From Saccharothrix sp. ST-888 (GTDB lineage: Bacteria > Actinomycetota > Actinomycetes > Streptomycetales > Streptomycetaceae): a stretch of DNA of 64,000 nucleotides. Positions 60,330-64,000 of this stretch are shown here, piece by piece. The stretch spans positions 11,573 through 75,572 of the forward strand of contig NZ_JYJF01000019.1 in NCBI RefSeq assembly GCF_000955975.1. Direction: 5' to 3'. The notes beneath the pieces were generated by a model. The model saw only the letters and a list, made by a program, of their open reading frames with translations. It was not told the origin of the DNA and searched no databases. Position numbers and translations under genes: made by a program. Positions within the stretch are counted from its first letter, which is position 1, and each line of letters begins with the position of its first letter.

Positions 60330-62453
60330 TTAGGCCGCCGCCCCACAGCAAGGGTGGGTACGCTCTCCGGCCTTGGCATGGGTGAGGTCGAGCGGTTCGC
60401 CGCAGACCTCACACAAGGGCTTTCGCCATCCGACAGCTGATTCGTTCACGAGGCGCAGTGACGGATCATCGGTCCCAGAAGGCGAAGGGCGCGAATCATC
60501 CTGCAAGGGAGCGAAGGGAGCAGGCTCACGGGTGTGTGCTCCCTTCGCTCCCTTCGCTCGGTTGCCCCCGGCCCTGTAGCTCTCCGCGTCCTGTCCGATG
60601 AACCGCCAGACCCACCCCGCGCCCGCCCCACCAGTCTTGCTGGACTCGACACGTGCCCGCTTCTTCGCGCGCTTGAGTGCATCCTTCGACAGGCCATCCC
60701 GTTCCCCTGCCTTGATCAGCTCGTTGGCAGGCGCCTCACCACCGCGTGAGGGATCGGAGAGGTAGTGCGTCAGCCACTCAACCGCCTCATCGCGGTCGGC
60801 CGCGTCGACCCCTCCGGCCGAGGACAGTGTGTCCTCAACACTGCGTTCGCTCGGCCCGGTGAAGACCAGGCGACCGACGTTGGCCGTTCCCTTCAACGTC
60901 TCCACGTCGGCACCCTCGATCCGGTATCCGAGGGAGGCCAGGTCGAGCCGGCCGAGGCTGTTCTTCGTCTGCGTCATCACCTGCTCTTCGCTCTCCGGGT
61001 CGCGGGCGAAGGCGATGATGGCGCGCGCCAGGTCCTTGAACGCGCCCGAGCCGGAGATGAGCTGCGACGCATCCGTACCACTGGCCTTATTGAAATGAGC
61101 GATGCCGAGAGTGAGCGCCGTGGTCCTCTCGGCCATGCGCACCAGCGGTTCGAGTGCTTGGCGGACATCCTGCGTTCGGTGGGCGTCCGTGCCACTGCCG
61201 AGCGTCGACATGAGCGGGTCGACGATCAGGGCGGCGACGTCGTGTTCGGCGATAGCCTCCTCGATCAGCCGGACATCGTGCGGCAAGGAGATCATCGTCT
61301 CGCCGTGCATGATGTCCTCGGCGTCGACACGGAAGACCCGTTGCAGGTCGGCACCGGCTGCGATGAGGCGGGGAACGAGGGTTCGTGACCAGGAGTCCTC
61401 AACCGCTGCGTAGAGCACGTTCCTTGGGCGGCCGAAGAACGTGCCGGGCAGCGTGCCACGCGAAAGCTGTGCGGCGAGCCAGATACCGAACGACGACTTC
61501 CCAGTGCCCTCGCGACCGGCTGCCAGCGTGAGCGCGCCGGCAGGGATGCGGCCCTCGCCCGTGTCGGGTTCCCACGCCCATATGACGGGCTCAGGTGCGA
61601 TGCTCGAGGCAGGGGTGAGCCTGAGTCGTCGGGTGGGCTCGCCCGGCGCTGCGTCCGCCGAAGTGCGCTCTGCCGGAGACTCCGTCGACGGCCGCATCGG
61701 CTCCTGGACCGGCAGCAGATCGGCGAAGCCAAGGCCTGCGGCAAGGTGATCACTGACGTCCTTGCCTACGGCAGGCTCGACGACCCGGACCGGTATCCCG
61801 GACCGGGTCAGCGACCGCGCAACCTGAGCAGCATGGTTGCGACCGGGCTTGTCCCGGTCAGCGACCACAACGACGTTGGAAGCGCCAAGGAGATATGCGC
61901 TGTACTCGTCCCGCCACTTTCCGGCGCCGCCGATGTTGCAGGTGGCCAGAGCGCCAGCCTTGAAGAGGTTGTCAACGTCCTTCTCGCCCTCGACGACGAG
62001 GATCGTGCCACCAGCCTTGGCTTCCGCAAGCACCTCGGGGAGTCGATAGAGGACGCGGCGGACACCGGCGACTCCGGCCGCTCCGTCGGGGCGGCACTGC
62101 CGAAACGTCTTCTTCTCGCCCCTGAAGCCTGGTTCGAAGCGGCGTACGAGGCACAGGACTTCACCCTGTTCATCGGTGTACCGATACTCGGCGACCTGCA
62201 TGGGCCGTTCCTGCCTGACGGCCCTGGGGGCGTCGTACAGATCAGCAAGGGTGAGTCCGAGCGCCTTCACGACATCCTCTGTGGCGCACCCGGCATGGCA
62301 GTGCAGGACGGCGTCGGCGCCCTTGTCGCCCTGACCGACCGAGAGCGACGGAGCGGTGTCATCGTGAGCTGGGCACTGCCAGGAGCGCCCGGTGTGATCG
62401 CTGCGCGAGCCATGATCTCGAAGCGCGTTCCGGACGCGCTCAAGGGCACTCAC
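60330..62453 (-). CDS. primase-helicase (CHC2-like zinc finger, TOPRIM, RecA-like ATPase)
   Basis: 707 residues. In order: N-terminal zinc finger (WQCPAHDDTAPSLSVG, LHCHAGCA), TOPRIM primase domain (ILVVEGEKDVDNLF, VVVVADRDKPG), RecA-like AAA_25 ATPase with Walker A GREGTGKSS and Walker B region VAALIVDPLMSTLG, and a C-terminal zinc ribbon (LCEVCGEPLDL, HPCC). It is a replication initiation or primase protein of an integrative element. The GTG start at 62453 has GAGGTGACC upstream. Confidence 0.85.
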   Translation of the reverse strand: MSALERVRNALRDHGSRSDHTGRSWQCPAHDDTAPSLSVGQGDKGADAVLHCHAGCATEDVVKALGLTLADLYDAPRAVRQERPMQVAEYRYTDEQGEVLCLVRRFEPGFRGEKKTFRQCRPDGAAGVAGVRRVLYRLPEVLAEAKAGGTILVVEGEKDVDNLFKAGALATCNIGGAGKWRDEYSAYLLGASNVVVVADRDKPGRNHAAQVARSLTRSGIPVRVVEPAVGKDVSDHLAAGLGFADLLPVQEPMRPSTESPAERTSADAAPGEPTRRLRLTPASSIAPEPVIWAWEPDTGEGRIPAGALTLAAGREGTGKSSFGIWLAAQLSRGTLPGTFFGRPRNVLYAAVEDSWSRTLVPRLIAAGADLQRVFRVDAEDIMHGETMISLPHDVRLIEEAIAEHDVAALIVDPLMSTLGSGTDAHRTQDVRQALEPLVRMAERTTALTLGIAHFNKASGTDASQLISGSGAFKDLARAIIAFARDPESEEQVMTQTKNSLGRLDLASLGYRIEGADVETLKGTANVGRLVFTGPSERSVEDTLSSAGGVDAADRDEAVEWLTHYLSDPSRGGEAPANELIKAGERDGLSKDALKRAKKRARVESSKTGGAGAGWVWRFIGQDAESYRAGGNRAKGAKGAHTREPAPFAPLQDDSRPSPSGTDDPSLRLVNESAVGWRKPLCEVCGEPLDLTHAKAGERTHPCCGAAA

Positions 62454-62490
62454 CAGACGGTCACCTCATCCTGATGATCGACGGTCTGGG

Positions 62491-62721
62491 TCACTGCGCC
62501 TCCACTCCGAGGACACGCAACAGATCAGCGGTGACGACGCGGTAGGCGTTGCCCAGACGGAGCACCTTGCAGGGGTACTCATTGCGGCGGGCGAGCTCGT
62601 ACCCATGGGAGCGCCCTATCCCGAGAGCCCGATTTCCGAGGTCGAGCGGGATGGCCACTGGCAGTTGAAGCAGCTCCTCACGAGTCAGTCCAGCAGCCGT
62701 TTTATCCGTGTATGCAGGCAT
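62491..62721 (-). CDS. xis: excisionase-like DNA-binding protein
   Basis: 76 residues: VAIPLDLGNRALGIGRSHGY and ELARRNEYPCKVLRLGNAYR make a MerR/excisionase-type winged helix (HTH_17), typical of AICE Xis. GAGGGGAA precedes ATG 62721. It lies between the primase and the XRE/integrase pair, on the opposite strand, in the usual recombination module. Confidence 0.8.
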   Translation of the reverse strand: MPAYTDKTAAGLTREELLQLPVAIPLDLGNRALGIGRSHGYELARRNEYPCKVLRLGNAYRVVTADLLRVLGVEAQ

Positions 62722-62735
62722 AGTTCCCCTCAGAT

Positions 62736-62842
62736 CTTGTCGATCTGCACTCCAGATGTGCAGATCTACCGGACAGCAAAGGAATCTACGCGCCTACTTG
62801 GCACAGTGCAATACGCAATGTAGCTTGTCGATATGCACTCCA
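62736..62842. promoter_or_regulatory. xis/XRE divergent control region with paired operators
   Basis: CTTGTCGATCTGCACTCCA (62736-62754) recurs as CTTGTCGATATGCACTCCA (62824-62842), 18 of 19 identical. The first is also part of the palindrome GATCTGCAC-N7-GTGCAGATC (62742-62766). A promoter TTGGCA (62798-62803), 17-nt spacer, TAGCTT (62821-62826) would start exactly at the XRE ATG (62833), inside the second repeat. The first repeat lies 15 bp from the xis start. The XRE protein is the natural candidate to bind both. Confidence 0.75.
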
Positions 62843-63567
62843 CATTGAGCGACGTAGTCGCCTCCGAAGTCCGAAAGCATCGGGAGAGACTCGGCCTGAC
62901 GCGTGAGCAGCTCGCCGAGCGATGCGCCTCGCTCGGCTACCCCGACCTCTCGTACGCCGCGATCACCAACATCGAGACCGGTAGGAAGCACAAGGACACC
63001 GGCAAGCGCCGCCGTGACGTCACGGTCGACGAGCTGATGATCCTGGGCTATGCCCTGGCCGTCCCGCCCCTCCTGCTCGCCCTGCCCGTCGGCTCTGCGG
63101 ACGAGGTTCCGATCCCGCCCCACGAAAACCTCATCAACACGCATCTCGCCTGGAAGTGGGCCGCTGGGCACGAGGGGCCAGTCGTTCGCTTCGGCGACGG
63201 ACTCGCGGCCGCCGCCGGCGGTCCGGTGAGCAGCAAGTACGAGGACATCCAAACCGCTTGGCTCGAGGCATCGCACCCGATCGCGCTGTACACCGAACTC
63301 CAGCTCGCGAGCGACCGGCTCAATGACGCAGAAGCCACTGTGCGGCTCGTGGGCGACAACGAGGAGCGTCGGCAGGGCATTGCAGTACGCCTCGTCGACC
63401 TAGCCCAAGTGATCAACAAGATGATGCGCTCGGGCGTCCGGCCGCCGGCCTTCAACCAGCCCCTCATCGAACGGCTCAAGGACACGGGTGCGTTGGAGCG
63501 ACCAGACAGCGTGCCGGTCCTGCCCGCAGCCGCTACCGAGCCCAACGAGGAGCAGCCGCCACGATGA
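62833..63567 (+). CDS. XRE-family regulator of the element, leaderless
   Basis: 244 residues. The N-terminal HTH reads VVASEVRKHRERLGLTREQL, AERCASLGYPDLSYAAITNI and ETGRKHKD; a helical C-terminal domain follows. Start ATG 62833 coincides with the predicted transcription start, so the message is probably leaderless. It overlaps the integrase gene by 4 bp (ATGA), so repressor and integrase are expressed together. Confidence 0.85.
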   Translation: MHSTLSDVVASEVRKHRERLGLTREQLAERCASLGYPDLSYAAITNIETGRKHKDTGKRRRDVTVDELMILGYALAVPPLLLALPVGSADEVPIPPHENLINTHLAWKWAAGHEGPVVRFGDGLAAAAGGPVSSKYEDIQTAWLEASHPIALYTELQLASDRLNDAEATVRLVGDNEERRQGIAVRLVDLAQVINKMMRSGVRPPAFNQPLIERLKDTGALERPDSVPVLPAAATEPNEEQPPR

Positions 63568-64000
63568 AGGGCTCTACCTACCGACGGTGTGCCTGCCGCA
63601 ACCCGGAGACCGGCAAGCAGTGGGGCCAGGCATGCCCGAAGTTCTCCCAGAAGCGCCACGGGTTGTGGGGCCTACGGCAGGAACTCCCGTCCCGGCCGGA
63701 CGGGAAGCGCCGGATCTTCCGGCGGGGAGGCTACGCCAGCGCCGGCGCCGCTCAGACCGATCTCGACCATGTGCGCAGCCTGCTCGCTCTGCCCGACGCC
63801 GATGACGACGAAGGGCACAGCCGCATAGCCGACTTACTCGAGCTGGTCGCCAAGGAGCGCAGCCCACTCCCGGACATCGAGGAGACCCGCCGCTTGCTGC
63901 GCCGTGGGCAGTCGCTCACGTCCCGGCTGACCGTCGGCGAGTGGCTCGACATGTGGCTTGCGTCGAAGAAGACCCGCAAGACCACGACCAACGGCTACGA
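63564..64000 (+). CDS. int: site-specific integrase, N-terminal part (runs off the window)
   Basis: At least 145 residues. After an N-terminal arm-binding domain (MKGSTYRRCACRNPETGKQW, IFRRGGYASAGAAQTDLDHV) comes the start of the core-binding domain (RLTVGEWLDMWLASKKTRKT). This is the layout of actinobacterial AICE/phage tyrosine integrases. The catalytic domain lies beyond 64000. ATG 63564 overlaps the XRE stop; GAGGAG lies 15 nt upstream. Whole length expected near 400 residues. Confidence 0.85.
   Translation, partial: MKGSTYRRCACRNPETGKQWGQACPKFSQKRHGLWGLRQELPSRPDGKRRIFRRGGYASAGAAQTDLDHVRSLLALPDADDDEGHSRIADLLELVAKERSPLPDIEETRRLLRRGQSLTSRLTVGEWLDMWLASKKTRKTTTNGY

Noticed and set aside
1..64000. 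CRISPR array or phage structural genes
   Set aside because: No regularly spaced direct repeats with unique spacers, and no capsid, portal, terminase or tail genes were recognised.

Overview
This is a high-GC chromosome segment from a streptomycete (Streptomyces or Kitasatospora type). The evidence is strong GC bias at third codon positions and the gene families present: an NsdA-like TPR regulator, a conservon GTPase operon with CYP157/CYP154-type P450s, a SARP, a SpoIIE-type phosphatase and a c-di-AMP riboswitch on a secreted M23 peptidase. The dispersed streptomycete inverted repeat with core GCGCGGGGAACTGCGCGA also recurs four times. No rRNA, CRISPR array or complete prophage structural genes were seen.

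Layout. About 0.7-9.7 kb is core chromosome: an NsdA-like regulator, then a bacterial Y RNA gene with a permuted tRNA-like module directly upstream of a Ro60/TROVE protein, then L-2-hydroxyglutarate oxidase, TrmB, PrsW, initiator tRNA-Met and membrane proteins. About 9.9-16 kb holds a sensor-domain protein, a GNAT enzyme, the riboswitch-controlled M23 peptidase, a tautomerase, and a hydrolase/TetR pair with a visible operator. About 16-23 kb holds a PP2C phosphatase and the conservon cvnABCD plus two P450s. About 23-37 kb is mixed metabolism and secretion: a PEP-mutase-like enzyme, an AhpD-like protein with a MocR regulator, an XRE-cupin regulator with its operator, LuxR, a PoxB-type enzyme, a sedolisin protease, a GH65 phosphorylase with beta-phosphoglucomutase, and a VOC protein.

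About 37-47.3 kb looks like an uncharacterised biosynthetic cluster. A SARP regulator is divergent to a vanadium-haloperoxidase/PAP2 enzyme, an HPP membrane protein, a rhodanese, a cupin, a cobalamin-binding glutamate-mutase-type small subunit, a 1108-residue protein fusing a glutamate-mutase-type large subunit to an FAD/NAD(P)-binding flavoprotein, and an AMP-forming ligase. The last three genes overlap by 4 bp each. About 47.4-53 kb holds regulators, an AhpD-like protein under an excellent TetR operator, an F420-type oxidoreductase with an SDR remnant behind it, and a membrane M23 protein.

From 53 kb to the right edge the DNA is mobile. An IS3-family element has removed most of an integrase gene whose last 51 codons remain, followed by a terminator and a 45-bp 3' fragment of a tRNA-Lys(UUU) gene that acts as an att site. 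To its right lies an integrative element with xis, a leaderless XRE gene, an integrase running off the window, and a primase-helicase. Its cargo is NUDIX, a TPR-type XRE regulator, an anti-sigma-like ATPase, and a translationally coupled operon of an ATP-grasp ligase, a PLP-dependent dehydratase and a C39-like cysteine peptidase. The repeated order integrase-terminator-att suggests two elements integrated in tandem at the same tRNA gene.
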